From: Aplectana chamaeleonis
Taxonomy: Eukaryota > Nematoda > Chromadorea > Rhabditida > Cosmocercidae
DNA length: 64,000 nt
NCBI GenBank assembly: GCA_029168955.1
Contig: JAPDOI010001381.1
Span: 122,611-186,610 of the forward strand
Direction of reading: 5' to 3'
The stretch's first letter is position 1, and each line of letters opens with the position of its first letter. Under the pieces are notes generated by a model. That model was given only the letters and a program-made list of their open reading frames with translations. It had not been told where the DNA came from and searched no databases. Below are positions 49,671-64,000 of the stretch, piece after piece. The position numbers and the translations under genes are program-made.

Positions 49671-52600
49671 TCGCCGCTGCATATGGGAAGCTCCTGTGTT
49701 CTTGAATCCGATCGCTCAAACCTAAAATTTTAAATGTGATCTACAGATTTGAAATTTTCTATATTTTCACAAAATCCACATAAAAATTCCCTCCGATTTT
49801 TACAAAAGCGTGGATCGGTTGCATATGGGAAGCTCACTGTGTTCTTGAATCCGGATCACTCAAACTAAAAATTTTAAATGTGATCTACAGATTGAAATTT
49901 TCAAATTTTCACAAAATCCACATAAAATTCATCGATTTTTACAAAAGCGTGGATCGGTTGCATATGGGAAGCTCCTGTGTTCTGGAATCCGGATCGCTCA
50001 AACTAAAAAATTTTAAATGCTTGATCTACAGATTGAAATTTTCAAATTTTCACAAACTACATAAATTCATCGATTTTTACAAAAAGCGTGGATCGGTTGC
50101 ATATGTTCCGCAGCCCTGAATCCGGATTGCTCAAACTAAAATTTTAAATGATCAATAGATTGAAATTCAAATCTTTCAATCCACATAAAATTTCCCAAAT
50201 TTTCACAAAAAGCGTGGATCCGGTTGCATATGGAGGAAGCTCCTGTAAGTTCTTGAATCCCGGATCGCTCAAACTAAAAATTTTAAATGTGATCTACAGA
50301 TTGAAATTTTCATATTTTCACAAAATCCACATAAAATTTCCTGATTTTCACAAAAGCGTGGATCGGTTGCATATGGGAAGCGCCTGTGTTCTGAATCCGG
50401 ATCGCTCAAACTAAAAAAATTTTAAATGCTTGATCTACAGATTGAAATTTTCAAATTTTCACTAAAATCCACATGAAAATTCCCTGATTTTTACAAAAGC
50501 GTGGATCGGTTGCATATGGGAAGCCTCCTGGTGTTCTGAATCCGGATCGCTCAAACTAAAAATTTTAAATGTGATCAACAGATTGAAATTTTCAAATTTT
50601 CTTAAAATCCACATACAAAATTTCCCGATTTTCACAAAAGCGTGGATCAAGGTTGCAAATATGGAAGCTCACTGTGTTCTGAATCCGGATCGCTCAAACT
50701 AAAACATTTTAAATGTGATCTACAGACTTGAAATTTTTGTATTTTCACAAAACTCCATATAAATTCCCTGATTTTCACAAAAGCGTGGATCGGTTGCATA
50801 TAGGGAAGCGCCTGTGTTCTGAATCCGGATCGCTCAAACTAAAAATTTTAAATGTGATCTACAGATTGAAATTTTCAAATTTTCACCTAAAATCCACATA
50901 AAATTCCCTGATTTTTACAAAAGCGTGGATCGGTTGCATATGGGAAGCTCACTTGTGTTCTGGAATCCGGATTCGCTTCAAACTAAAAAATTTTAAATGT
51001 GATCTGACAGATTGAAATTTCTTCATATTTTCACAAAAATCCACATAAAATTCCCTGATTTTTACACAAAGCGTGGATCCCGGTTTGGCATATGGAAAGC
51101 TCCTGTGTTCTGAATCCCGGATCCGCTCAAACTAAAAAATTTTAAATGTGATCTACAGATTGAAATTTTCAAATTCCCTCTTAAAATCCACATAAAATTT
51201 CCTGATTTTCACAAAGCCCATGGATCGGTTGCATATGCGGAAGCTCCTGTGTTCTGAATCCGGATCGCTCAAAACTAAAAAATTTTTAAATGTGATCTAC
51301 AGATTGAAATTTTCAAATTTCCTTAAAATCCACATAAAATTCCCTGATTTTTACAAAAGCGTGGATCGGTTGCATATGGGAAGCTCCTGTGTTCTGAATC
51401 CGGATCGCTCAAACTAAAAATTTTAAATGTGATCTACAGGATTGAAATTTTTCATATTTTCACAAAATCCACATAAAATTCCTGATTTTTACAAAAGCGT
51501 GGATCAGTTGCATATGGGAAGCTCCTGTGTTCTGAATCCGGGATCACTCAAACTAAAAATTTTAAATGTGATCTACAGATTGAAATTTTCATATTTTCTA
51601 AAATCCACATAAAATTCGATTTTTACAAGCGTGGATCAGTTGCATCTAAACTCTGTTCTGAATCGAGATCTCAAACTAAAAAATTTTAAATGTGATCTAC
51701 AGATTAGAGAGTGCATATTTTCACAAAATCCACATAAAATTCCGATTTTTACAAAAGCGTGGATCGGTTGCATATGGGAAGCTCCTGTGTTCTGAATCCG
51801 GATCGCTCAAACTAAAAAATTTTAACATGTGATCTACAGATTGAAATTTTCATATTTTCACAAAATCCACATAAAATTCCGATTTTTACAAAAGCGATGG
51901 ATCAGCTGTACATACAAGCTCCTGTGTTCTGAATCCGATCACTCAAACTAAAAATTTTAAATGTGATCTACAGATTGAAATTTTCATATTTTCACAAAAT
52001 CCACATAAAATTCATCGATTTTTACAAAAGCGTGGATCAGTTCGCATATAGAGGAAGCTCCTGTGTTCTGAATCCCGGATCGCTCAAACTAAAAATTTTA
52101 AATGTGATCTACAGATTGAAATTTTCATATTTTCACAAAATCCACATAAAATTCACGATTTTTACAAAGCGTGGATCAGTTGCATATGGGAAGGCTCCTG
52201 TGTTCTATGAATCCGGATCCAGCTTCAAACTAAAAAATTTTAAATGTGATCTACAGATTGAAATTTTCATATTTTCACAAAATCCACATAAAATTCCTGA
52301 TTTTTACAATGGCAAGCGTGGATCGGTTGCATATGGGAGAGCTCCTGTGTTCTGAATCCGGGATCGCTCTAAACTAAAAAATTTTTAAATGTGATCTACA
52401 GATTGAAATTTTCTGATATTTTCACAAAATCCACATAAAAATTCATCCCTGATTTTTTACAAAAGCGTGGATCGGTTGCATATGGTGGAAGCTCCTGTGT
52501 TCTGGAATCCGGATCGCTCAAACTAAAAAATTTTAAATGTGATCTACAGATTGAAATTTTCATATTTTCAGCCAAAATCCAAAATCATAAAATTTCCTTG

Positions 52601-55600
52601 ATTTTTACAAAAGCGTGGATCGGTTGCATATGGGAAGCTCCTGTGTTCTGGAATCCGGATCGCTCCAAACTAAAAATTTTAAATGTGATCTACAGATTGA
52701 AATTTTCATATTTTCACAAAATCCACATAAAATTCCGATTTTCACAAAAAGCGTGGATCCGGTTGCATAATAGGGAAGCTCCCTGTGTTCTGAATCCGGA
52801 TCGCTACCAAACTAAAAAGAATTTTAAATGTGATCTACAGATTGAAATTTTCATATTTTCACAAAATCCACATAAAATTCCGATTTTTACAAAAGCGTGG
52901 ATCAGTTGCATATGGGAAGCTCCTGTGTTCTGAATCCGGATCGCTCAAACTAAAAATTTTAAATGTGATCTACAGATTGAAATTTTCAAATTTTCACCTT
53001 AAAATCCACATAAAATTTCATCATATCTTTACAAAAAGCGTGGATCAGTTGCATATGGGAAGCCCTTCCTGTGTTCTGAATCCGGATCGCTCAAATCCTA
53101 AAATCTTTAAATGTGGATCTACAGATTGAAATTTTCATATTTTCACAAATCCACATAAAATTCCGATTGATTTTCACAAAAAAGCGTGGATCAGTTACGC
53201 ATATGGGAAGCTCCTGTGTTCTGAATCCGGATCGCTCAAACTAAAAATTTTTAAATGCTGATCTACAGATTGAAATTTTCATATTTTCACAAAATCCACA
53301 TAAAATTCCATCGATTTTTACAAAGCGTGGATCGGTTGCATATAAAGGAAGCTCCTGTGTTCTGAATCCGGATCGCTCAAACTAAAAAATTTTAAATGTG
53401 ATTACAAGTTAAAATTTTCATATTTTCTAAAATCCACATAAAAATTCCCGATTTCATAAACGCTGGATCAGTTGCATATAGGAAGCTCTGTAACTGCAGA
53501 TCCAGTCACTTTCAAACTCAAAAATTTCAATGATCTACAGATTGAAAATTTTCTTATATTTTCCTACAAAATCCACATAAAATTCATCGATTTTTACAAA
53601 AGCGTGGATCGGTTGCATAAGGCGGGAAAGCTCCTGTGTTCTGAATCCGGATCGCTCAAACTAAAAAATTTTAAATGTGATCTACATAGATTGAAATTTT
53701 CAAATTTTCTTAAAATCCACATAAAAATTCCCGATTTTCACAAAAGCGTGGATCAGTTGCATATGGGAAGTTCTCCTGTGTTCTGAATCCGGATCGCTCA
53801 AACTAAAAATTTTAAATGTGATCTACAGATTGAAATTTTCATATTTTCACAAAATCCACACATAAAATTTCCTGATTTTTACAAAGCGTGGATCGGTTGC
53901 ATATGGGAAGCTCCTGTGTTCTGAATCCGGATCGCTCAAACTAAAAAATTTTAAATGTGATCTACAGATTGAAATTTTCTTATATTTTCACAAAATCCAC
54001 ATAAAATTCATCGATTTTTACAAAAGCGTGGATCGGTTGCATATGTAAGTCTCCTGTGTTCCGGGAATCCGGATCGCTCAAACTAAAAAAATTTCAAATG
54101 TGAGTCTACAGATTGAAATTTTCAAATTTTCACAAAACTCACATAAAATTCGATTTTTACAAAAGCGTGGATCGGTTGCATATGGGAAGCTCCTGTGTTC
54201 TGAATCCGGATCGCTCAAACTAAAAAAATTTCAAAATGTGATCTACAGATTGAAATTTTCATATTTTCACTAAAATCCACATAAAATTCGATTTTTACAC
54301 AAAAGCGTGGACTGCGGTTGCATATGGCAAGCTCCTGTGTTCTTGCATCCCGGATCGCTCAAACTAAAAATTTCAAATGTGACTCTACAGATTGAAATTT
54401 TCTATATTTTCTCACAAAATCCACATAAAATCTCATCGATTTTTACAAAAGCGTGGATCAAGTTGCATATGGGAAGCTCCTGTGTTCTGAATCCGGATCA
54501 CTCAAACTAAAAATTTTAAATGTGATCTACAGATTGTAAATTTTCAATATTTTCACACAAAATCCACATAAAATTCACTGATTTTTACAAAAGCGTGGAT
54601 CGGTTGCATATGGGAAGCTCCTGTCTGTTCTGAATCCCGGATCGCTCAAACTAAAAATTTCAAATGTGATCTACAGATTTGAAATTTTCATAATTTCTTC
54701 ACAAAATCCACATAAAATTCCCTGATTTTTACAAGTTAAAGCGTGGATCGGTTGCATATGGGAAGCTCCTGTGTTCTTGGAATCCGGATCGCTCAAACTA
54801 AAAATTTTCAAATGTGATCTACAGATTGAAATTTTCAAATTTCCTTCACAAAATCCACATAAAATTCATCCTGATTTTTTACAAAAGCGTGGATCAGTTG
54901 CATATGGGAAGCTCCTGTGTTCTGAATCCGGATCGCTCAAAACTAAAAAATTTTAAATGTGATCTACAGATTGAAATTTTTCAAATTTCACAAAAATCCA
55001 CATAAAATTTCCCGATTTTTACAAAAGCGTGGATCGGTTGCATATGGGAAGCTCACTGTGTTCTACAGAATCCGGATCGCTCCAAACTAAAACAATTTTA
55101 AATGTGAGTCTACAGATTGAAATTCTTCATATTTTCACAAAATCCACATAAAATTCTAACGATTTTTACAAAAGCGTGGATCAGTTGTGATGGGAAGCTC
55201 CTGTGTTCTGAATCCGGATCGCTCAAACTAAAAAAATCTTTAAATGTGATCTACAGATTGAAATTTTCAAATTTTCTTAAAATCCACATAAAATTCCCGA
55301 TTTTTACAAAAGCGTGGATCGGTTGCATATGGGAAGCTCCTGTGTTCTGAATCCGGGATTCGCTCAAACTAAAAAATTTCAAATGTGATCTACAGATTGA
55401 AATTTTCATATTTTTCACAAAATCCACATAAAATCTCCGATTTTTACAAAGCGTGGATCAGTTTGCATATGGCAAGCTCCTGTGTTCTGAATCCGATCAA
55501 TCAAACTAAAAAAATTTCAAATGTGATCTACAGATTGAAATTTTCAATATTTTCTAAAATCCACATAAAATTCATCGATTTTTACAAAAGCGTGGATCGT

Positions 55601-58600
55601 GGTTGCATATGGGAAGCTCCTGTGTTCTCTGAATCCGGATCGCCTCAAACTAAAAAAATTTTAAAATGTGATCTACAGATTGAAATTTTCATATTTTCAC
55701 AAAATCCACATAAAATTCTCGATTTTTACAAAAGCGTGGATCCAGTTGCATATGGGGAAGCTCCTTGTGGTTCTGAATCCGGATCGCTCAAACTAAAAAA
55801 TTTTAAATGTGATCTACAGATTGAAAATTTTTCATATTTTCACTAAAATCCACATAAAATTCCCTGATTTTTACAAAAGCGTGGATCAGTTGCAGATATG
55901 GGACTTAGCTCCTGTGTTCTGCATCCGGATCACTCAAACTAAAAAATTTTCCAAATGTGATCTACAGATTGAAATTTTCATATTTTCACAAAATCCACAT
56001 AAAATTCCGATTTTTACAAAAGCGTGGATCAGTTGCATATGGGAACGCTCCTGTGTTCTGCATCCGGATCATCTCAAACTAAAAATTTCCAAATGTGACT
56101 CTACAGATTGAAATTTTCATATTTTCACAAAATCCACATAAAATTTCCGATTTTTACAAAAGCGTGGATCAGTTGCATATGGCAAGCTCCCTGTGTTCTG
56201 GCATCCGGATCACTCAAACCAAAAATTTTAAATGTGATCTACAGATTTGAAATTTTCATATTTTCACAAAATCCACATAAATCATTCCGATCGATTTACA
56301 AAAGCGTGGAATCGGTTGCATATGGGAAGCTCCTGTGTTCTGAATCCGGATCGTCTCAAACCTCAAAAATTTTAAATGTGATCAACAGATTGAAATTTTC
56401 AAATTTTTCTTAAAATCCACATAAATTTCCTGATTTTCTACAAAGAAGCGTGGATCGGCTGCATACATAGGCAAGCTCCTGTGTTCTGAATCCGGATCGC
56501 TCAAACTAAAAATTTCCTAAAATGTGATCTACATAGATTGAAATTTTCAAATTTTCACAAAATCCAACATAAAATTTCCCGATTTTTACAAAAAGCGTGT
56601 GACTCAGTTGCATATGGCAAGCCTCCTGTGTTCCTGCATCCCGGACTCTACTCCAAACTAAAAAATTTCAACATGTGATCGTACAGATTGAAATTTTCAA
56701 ATTTTCACAAAATCCACATAAAATTCATCGATTTTTACAAAAGCGTGGATCTCACGGTTGCATATGGGAAGCTCCTGTGTTCTGAATCCGGATCGCTCAA
56801 ACTACAAAAATTTTAAAATGTGATCTACAGATTGAAATTTTCAAATTTTCACAAAATCCACATAAAATTTCCTGATTTTTACAAAAGCGTGGATCAGATT
56901 TCCTGCATCATGGGAAGCTCCTGTGTTCTGAATCCGGGATCGCTCAAACTAAAAAATTTTAAATGTGATCTACAGATTGAAATTTTCAAATTTTCATGTA
57001 AAATCCACATAAAAATTCCCGATTTTCACAAAAGCGTGGGATCAGGTTGTCATATGGGAAGCTCCTGTGTTCTGAATCCGGGATCGCTCCAAACCAAAAA
57101 AAAAAAAAAAAAAAATTTTTAAATGTGATCTACAGATTTGAAATTTTCAAATGTTTTCACAAAATCCACATAAAATTCATCGATTTTCACAAAAAGCGTG
57201 GATCCGGTTGCATATGGGAAGCTACCTGTGTTCTGAATCCGGATCGCTCAAACTAAAAAATTTTTAAATGTGATCTACAGATTGAAATTTTCAAATTTTC
57301 ACAAAATCCACATAAAATTTCATCAGATTTTTACAAAAGCGTGGGATCCGGTTGCATATGGGAAGCTCCTGTGTTCTGAATCCGGATCAAGCTCAAACTA
57401 AAAAATTTAAATGTGATCTACAGATTGAAATTTTCTGGGAATTTTCACAAAATCTCACATAAAATTTCCCGATTTTCACAAAAAGCGTGGATCGGTTGCA
57501 TATGGGAAGTGCCTGTGTTCTGAATCTGACTGCTCAAACTAAAAATTAAACGTATTCAGAGATTGAAATTTTCAAATTTTCTTAAAACTGAGCAAAATTT
57601 CCACATTTTCACAAAAGCGTGATCACATGCATATGGAAGTGCTCCTGTGTTCTGAATCCCGGATCGCTCAAACTAAAAAAATTTTAAATGTGGATCAACA
57701 GATTGAAATTTTCAAATTTTCTTAAAATCCACATAAAATTTCCTGATTTTCACAAAAGCGTGGATCGGTTGCATATTAGGAAGCGCCTGTGTTCTCTGAA
57801 TCGGATCGCTCAAACTAAAAAATTTTAAATGTGACTCTACAGATTGAAATTTTCAAAATTTTCTTAAAATCCACATAAAATTTCTCACGATTTTCACAAA
57901 AGCGTGGATCGGTTGCATATGGCGGAAGCTCCTGTGTTCTGAATCCCGGATCGCTCAAACTAAAAAATTTTAAATGTGATCTACAGATTGAAATTTTCAA
58001 ATTTTCACAAAATCCACATAAAATTTGCCATCGATTTTTCACAAAAGCGTGGATCGCTGCGTTGCATATGGGAAGTTCCTGTGTTCTGGAATCCGGATCG
58101 CGCTCAAACTAAAACATTTTAAATGTGTGATCTACAGATTGAAATTTTCATATTTTCACAAAATCCACATAAAAATTTCACGATTCTTCACAAAAGCGTG
58201 GATCGGTTGCATATGGGAAGCTCCTGTGTTCTGAATCCGGGATCGCTTCAAACTAAAAAAATTTTTAAATGTGATCTACAGATTTGAAATTTTCATATTT
58301 TCACAAATCCACATAAAAATTTCGGGATGATTTTTACAAAAGCGTGGATCAGTTTGCATATGGGAAGCTCCTGTGTTCTAGAATCCGGATCGCTCAAACT
58401 AAAACATTTTAAATGTGGATCTACAGATTGAAATTTTCAAATTTTCACAAAATCCACATAAAATTCCCCTGATTTTCACAAAAGCGTGGATCGGTTGCAT
58501 ATGGGAAGCTCCTGTGTTCTGAATCCGGATCGCTCAAACTAAAAAATTTTGAAAATGTGATCTACAGATTGAAATTTTTCATATTTTCACAAAATCCACA

Positions 58601-61600
58601 TAAAATTAGTCGATGATTTTACAAAAGCGTGGATCGGTTGCATATGGGAAGCTCCTGTGTCTTCTGATTCCGGATCCCGCTCAAACTAAAAAAATTTTAA
58701 ATGTGATCTACAGATTGAAATTTTCAAATTTTCTTAAAATCCACATAAAATTCCGATGATTTTCACAAAAGCGTGGATCAGTTGCATATGGGAAGCTCCT
58801 GTGTTCTGAATCCGGATCGCTCAACTAAAAAATTTTAAATGTGATCTACAGATTGAAATTTCATATTTTCACAAAATCCACATAAAATTCCTGATTTTTA
58901 CAAGAAGCGTGGATCGGTTGCATATGGGAAGCTCCTGTGTTCTGATTCCGGATTCCGCTCAAACTAAAAAAATTTTAAATGTGATCTACAGATTGAAATT
59001 TTCATATTTTCACAAAATCCACATAAAATTCCCCGATTTTACACAAAGCGTGGATCGGTTGCATAGGCGGAAAGCTCCTGTGTTCTGAATCCGGATCGCT
59101 CAAACTAAAAAATTTTAAATGTAGATCTACAGATTGAAATTTTCAAATTTTCTAAAATCCACATAAAATTCGATCGATTTTACAAAAGCGTGGATCGGTT
59201 GCATATGAGGAAGCTCCTGTGTTCTGGAATCCGGATCGCTCAAACTAAAAAAATTTTAAATGTGATCTACAGATTGAAATTTTCATATTTTCTTAAAATC
59301 CACATAAAATTTCCCCTGATTTTTACAAAAAGCAGTGGATCGGTTGCATATGGGAAGCTCCTGTGTTCTGAATCCGGATCGCTCAAACTAAAAAATTTTT
59401 AAATGTGATCTACAGATTTCGAAATTTTCAAATTTTCACAAAATCCACATAAAATTCCTGATTTTTACAAAAGCGTGGATCGGTTGCATATGGGAAGCTC
59501 CCTGTGAATTCTTGAATCCGGATCGCTCAAACTAAAAAATTTTAAATGTGATCTACAGATTGAAATTTTCATATTTTCACAAAAATCCACATAAAATTCA
59601 TCGATGATTTTACATAAAAGCGTGGATCGGTTGCATTATGGGAAAGCTCCTGTCGTTCTGATTCCGGATCGCTCAAACTAAAAATTTTAAAATGTGATCA
59701 TACAGATTGAAATTTTCAAATTTTCTTAAAATCCACATAAAATTCCCCGATTTTCACAAAAGCGTGGATCCGGTTGCATATGGGAAGCTCCTGTGTTCTG
59801 AATCCGGATCGCTCAAACTAAAAAAATTTTAAATGTGATCTACAGATTGAAATTTTCATATTTTCACAAAATCCACATAAAAATTCGATGATTTTTACAA
59901 AAGCGTGGATCAGTTTGCATATGGGAAGCTCCTGTGTTCTGATTCCGGATCGCTCAAACTAAAAAATTTTAAATGTGATCTACAGATTGGAAATTTTCAA
60001 GTTACAAAAAATCCGCATAAATTCCCCGATTTCTAGCGTGGATCCCAGTTGCATATGAAACTCTGTATTTCTGGATCCGGATCGCTCAAACTAAAAAATT
60101 TTTAAATGTGATCTACAGATTGAAATTTTATGTATTTCACAAAATCCACATAAAATCTCGATGATTTTTACAAAAGCGTGGATCGGTTGCATATGGGAAG
60201 CTCCTGTGTTCTCGAATCCGGATCGCTCAAACTAAAAAATTTTTAAATGTGATCTACAGATTGAAAATTTTCAAATGTTTCTTAAAATCCACATAAAATT
60301 CCCCGATTTTTACAAAAGCGTGGATCCCGGTTGCATATGGGAAGCTCCCTGTGTGTTCTGAATCCGGATCGCTCCAAACTAAAAAATTTTAAATGTGATC
60401 TACATGATTGAAATTTTCTATATTTTTCACAAAATCCACATAAAAATTCCGATAGTTTCACAAAAAGCGTGGATCGGTTGCATATGGGAAGCTCCTGTGT
60501 TCTGAATTCGGATCGTTCAAACTAAAAAATTTTTAAATGTGATCTACAGATTGAAATTTTCAAATCTTTCTTAAAATCCACATAAAATTCCCGATTTTCA
60601 CAAAAAGCGTGGATCGGTTGCATATGGGGAAGCTCCTGTGTTCTGAATCCGGATCGCTCAAACTGAAAAATCTTTAAATGTGATCTACAGATTGAAATTT
60701 TCATATTTTCACAAAATCCACATAAAATTCGGGATGATTTTCACAAAGCGTGGGATCGGTTGCATATGGGAAGCTCCTGTGTTCTGAATCCGGATCGCTC
60801 AAACTAAAAAATTTTAAATGTGATCTACAGATTGAACATTTTCAAATTTTTCTTAAAATCCACATAAAATTTCACGATTTTCACAAAAGCGTGGATCGGT
60901 TTGCATATGGGAAGCTCCTGTGTTCTCGAATCCCGGATCGCTCAAACTAAAAATTTTAAATGTGATCTACAGGATTGAAATTTTCAAATTTTCTTAAAAT
61001 CCACATAAAATTTCCCGATTTTCACAAAGCGTGGATCGGTTGCATATCTGGGAAGCTCCTGTGTTCTGATTCCGGATCGCTCAAACTGCCAAAACATTTT
61101 AAATGTGATCTACAGATTGAAATTTTCATATTTTCACAAAATCCACATAAAATTCCCCCTGATTTTCACAAAAAGCGTGTGATCGGCTGTGCATATGGGA
61201 AGCTCCCTGTGTTCTGAATCCCAGGATCGCTCAAACTAAAAAATTTTAAATGTGATCTACAGATTTGAAATTTTCAAATTTTCACAAACCACATAAAAAT
61301 TTCCCGATTTTCACAAAAGCGTGGATCGGTTGCATATGGGAAGCTCCCTGTGTTCTGATTCCGGATCGTCTCAAACCAAAAAACATTTTAAATGTGATCT
61401 ACAGATTGAAATTTTCAAATTTTCTTAAAATCCACATAAAATTCCCCCCTGATTTTCACAAAAAGCGTGGATCAAGGTCGTATATGGGAAGTCTCCTGTG
61501 TTCTGAATCCGGATCGCTCAAACTAAAAAATTTTAAATGTGATCTACAGATTGAAATTTTTCATATTTTCACAAAAATCCACATAAAATTCGATGATTTT

Positions 61601-64000
61601 TTGCACAAAAGCGTGGATCGGTTGCATATGGGAAGCTCCTGTGTTCTGAATCCCGGATCGCTCAAACTAAAAAATTTTAAATGTGATCAGCAGATTGAAT
61701 CTTCAAATTTCCTTGTAAATCCATAAAATTTCCTGATTTTCAAAGTGACTGCTGCATATGGGAAGTCTGTGTTCTGAATCCGACTGCTCAAACTAAAAGT
61801 TGTCAGACTACAGATTGAAATTTTCATATTTTCACAAAATCCACATAAAATTCCCCGATTTTCACAAAGCGTGGATCAGTTACGCATATGGGAAGCTCCT
61901 GTGTTCTGAATCCGGATCGCTCAAACTAAAAAAATTTTTAAATGTGGATCTACAGATTGAAATTTCTTCAAATTTTCACAAAATCCACATAAAATTTCGG
62001 GACTAGATTTTTACAAAAGCGTGGATCGGTTGCATATGGAAGCTCCTGTGTTCTGAATCCGGATCGCTCCAAAACTAAAAAAATTTTAAACATGTGATCT
62101 ACAGATTGAAATTTTCATATTTTCACAAAATCCACATAAAATTTCTGATTTTTACAAAAGCGTGGATCGGTTGCATATGGGAAGCTCCTGTGTTCTGAAT
62201 CCGGATCGCTCAAACTAAAAAATTTTAAATGTGATCTGCAGATTGAAATTTTCAAATTTCACTTAAAATCCACATAAAATTCCTGATTTTTACAAAAGCG
62301 TGGATCGGTTGCATATGGGAAGCTCCTGTGTTCTGAATCCGGATCGCTCCAAACTAAAAATTTTAAATGTGATCTACAGATTGAAATTTTCTTATATTTT
62401 TCACAAAATCCACATTAAAATTCCGATTTTTACAAAAGCGTGGATCGGTTGCATATGGGAAGCTCCTGTGTTCTGAATCCGGATCGCTCAAACTAAAAAA
62501 TTTTAAATGTGATCTACAGATTGAAATTTTCAAATCTTCTTTAAAATCCACATAAAATTCCCCTGATTTTCACAAAAAGCGTGGATCGGTTGCATATGAG
62601 GAAGCTCCTGTGTTCTGAATCCGGATCAGCTCAAACTAAAAAAATTTTAAATGTGATCTACAGATTGAAATGCCTTCATATTTTCACAAAATCCACATAA
62701 AATTTCCCGATTTTTCACAAAAGCGTGGATCGAAGTTGCATATGGGAAGCTCCTGTGTTCTGAATCCGGATCGCTCAAACTAAAAATTTTAAATGTGATC
62801 TACAGATTGAAATTTTCAAATTTTCTTAAAATCCACATAAAATTCCCCGATTTTCACAAAAGCGTGGATCGGCGTTGCATATGGGAAGCTCCTGTGTTCT
62901 GAATCCGGATCGCTCAAACTAAAAAAATTTTGAAATAGATCTACAGATTTGAAATTTTCAATCTTTTCACAAAATCCACATAAAATTTCACGATGATTTT
63001 ACAAAAGCGTGGATCGGTTGCATATGGGAAGCTCCTGTGTTCTTGGAATCCGATCGCTCAAACTAAAAAATTTTAAATGTGATCTGGGTAGATTGAAATT
63101 TTCAAATTTCCACAAAATCCACATAAAATCTCCTGATTTTTACAAAAAGCGTGGATCGGTTGTATATGGAAGCTCCTGTGTTCTGAATCCGGATCGCTCA
63201 AACTAAAAAATTTTAAATGTGGATCTACAGATTGAAATTTTCAGGCTATTGCTTCACAAAATCCACATAAAATTCTGGGATGGATTTTTTACAAAAGCGT
63301 TAGGATCGCCGTTGCATATGGAAAGCTCCTGTGTTCTGAATCCGGATCGCTCAAACTAAAAAAATTTTAAATGTGATCTACAGATTGAAATTTTCAAATT
63401 TTCTTAAAATCCACATAAAATCTTCCCGATTTTCACAAAAGCGTGGATCGGTTGCACATGTGGAAGCTCCTGTGTTCTGAATCCGGATCGCTCTAAACTA
63501 AAAAATTTTAAATGTGATCTACAGATTGAAATTTTCATATTTTCACAAAATCCACACATAAAAATTCCCCTGATTTTTACAAAAGCGTGGATCGAAGTTG
63601 CATATGGGAAGCCTCCCTGTGTTCTTCTGAATCCGGATCGCTCAAACCTAAAAAATTTTAAATGTGATCTACAGATTGAAATTTTCATATTTTCACAAAA
63701 TCCACATAAAATGTCCTGATTTTTACAAAAGCGTGGATCGGCTTAGCATATGGGAAGCTCCTGTGTTCTGAATCCGGATCAAGCTCAAACTAAAAATTTT
63801 AAATGTGATCTACAGATTTGAAATTTTTCATATTTTCACAAAATCCACATACAAAATTCCTGATTTTTACAAAAGTGTGGATCGGGTTGCATATGGGAAG
63901 CTCCTGTGTTCTGAATCCGGATCGCTCAAACTAAAAAATTTTAAATGTGATCAATACAGATTGAAATTTTCTAAATTTCCTTAAAATCCACATAAAATTC
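49671..64000 (+). repeat. 138-bp satellite, subfamily B, indel-rich part reaching the window end
   Basis: Same B monomers, but from about 49671 (GGATCGCCGCTGCATATGG) most monomers carry extra 1-4-base insertions (CCCGGATCC, GTGACTCTACAG, CTCACTGTG, TTCTTGAATCC). Badly disturbed monomers occur near 50100-50260, 51620-51720, 57500-57640, 60000-60080 and 61690-61810. The array is cut by the window end. Insertions outnumber substitutions, which is more like consensus error than normal decay. Confidence 0.93.
57096..57115 (+). repeat. A20 homopolymer inside a satellite monomer
   Basis: Twenty consecutive A where the B monomer normally has five to seven (CTAAAAAATTTT). It is either replication slippage or a base-calling/assembly error. 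Confidence 0.85.

Noticed and set aside
15117..63688. Many 60-153 codon frames in the 138-bp satellite
   Set aside because: They repeat the same residues every 46 codons, occur on both strands and end at random indels. They are shadows of the monomer.
15113..64000. Telomeric repeat or rDNA spacer
   Set aside because: No TTAGG/TTAGGG-type short repeats and no rRNA-like sequence next to the array.

Overview
This window looks like eukaryotic, probably invertebrate, repeat-rich heterochromatin. I find no intact protein-coding gene, rRNA or standard tRNA. About 59 kb of the 64 kb is tandem repeat. The AT-rich satellites, a tRNA-like Pol III promoter relic, a fold-back element and a possible 78-bp GT-AG intron all point away from bacteria. 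The species cannot be named from the sequence.

Layout. (1) Positions 1-532 hold four copies (the last truncated) of a 145-bp repeat, here called R. (2) Positions 533-1000 hold a small 42-bp minisatellite of 10-11 units. (3) Positions 1001-3726 are mostly single-copy: a fold-back element with two exactly 173-nt arms, a smaller imperfect palindrome, several short coding-like fragments on the + strand that could be a decayed gene, a tRNA-like/SINE-like relic on the - strand and a 7-bp microsatellite. (4) At 3727-3989 R appears again. (5) Positions 3990-14099 hold about 240 copies of the 42-bp unit, each built around the 16-bp perfect palindrome CTGATGACGTCATCAG, which contains a full CRE (TGACGTCA). 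(6) At 14100-14688 the same 3' flank and fold-back element recur as after the small array. (7) Positions 14689-15112 are a unique spacer ending in AATAAA motifs. (8) From 15113 to the window end there is one head-to-tail satellite of about 138 bp (roughly 355 monomers), subfamily A to about 36.35 kb, a mixed zone to about 37.85 kb, then subfamily B to 64.0 kb and beyond.

Main reading. The two 42-bp arrays share one architecture (R copies, array nested inside an R copy, common 3' tail, fold-back element), so they look like two copies of one locus, one of which expanded about 20-fold. The expanded array keeps its palindrome while its linker drifts, and differs from the small array mainly at linker CpGs. 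This dense block of ideal bZIP-dimer sites is the most interesting object here, although any function is inference.

The long open frames across the 42-bp array and the shorter ones across the 138-bp array are by-products of unit lengths divisible by three, and I do not call them genes. From about 49.67 kb the satellite carries many more small insertions than before, which may be real decay but looks like poorly polished long-read consensus.
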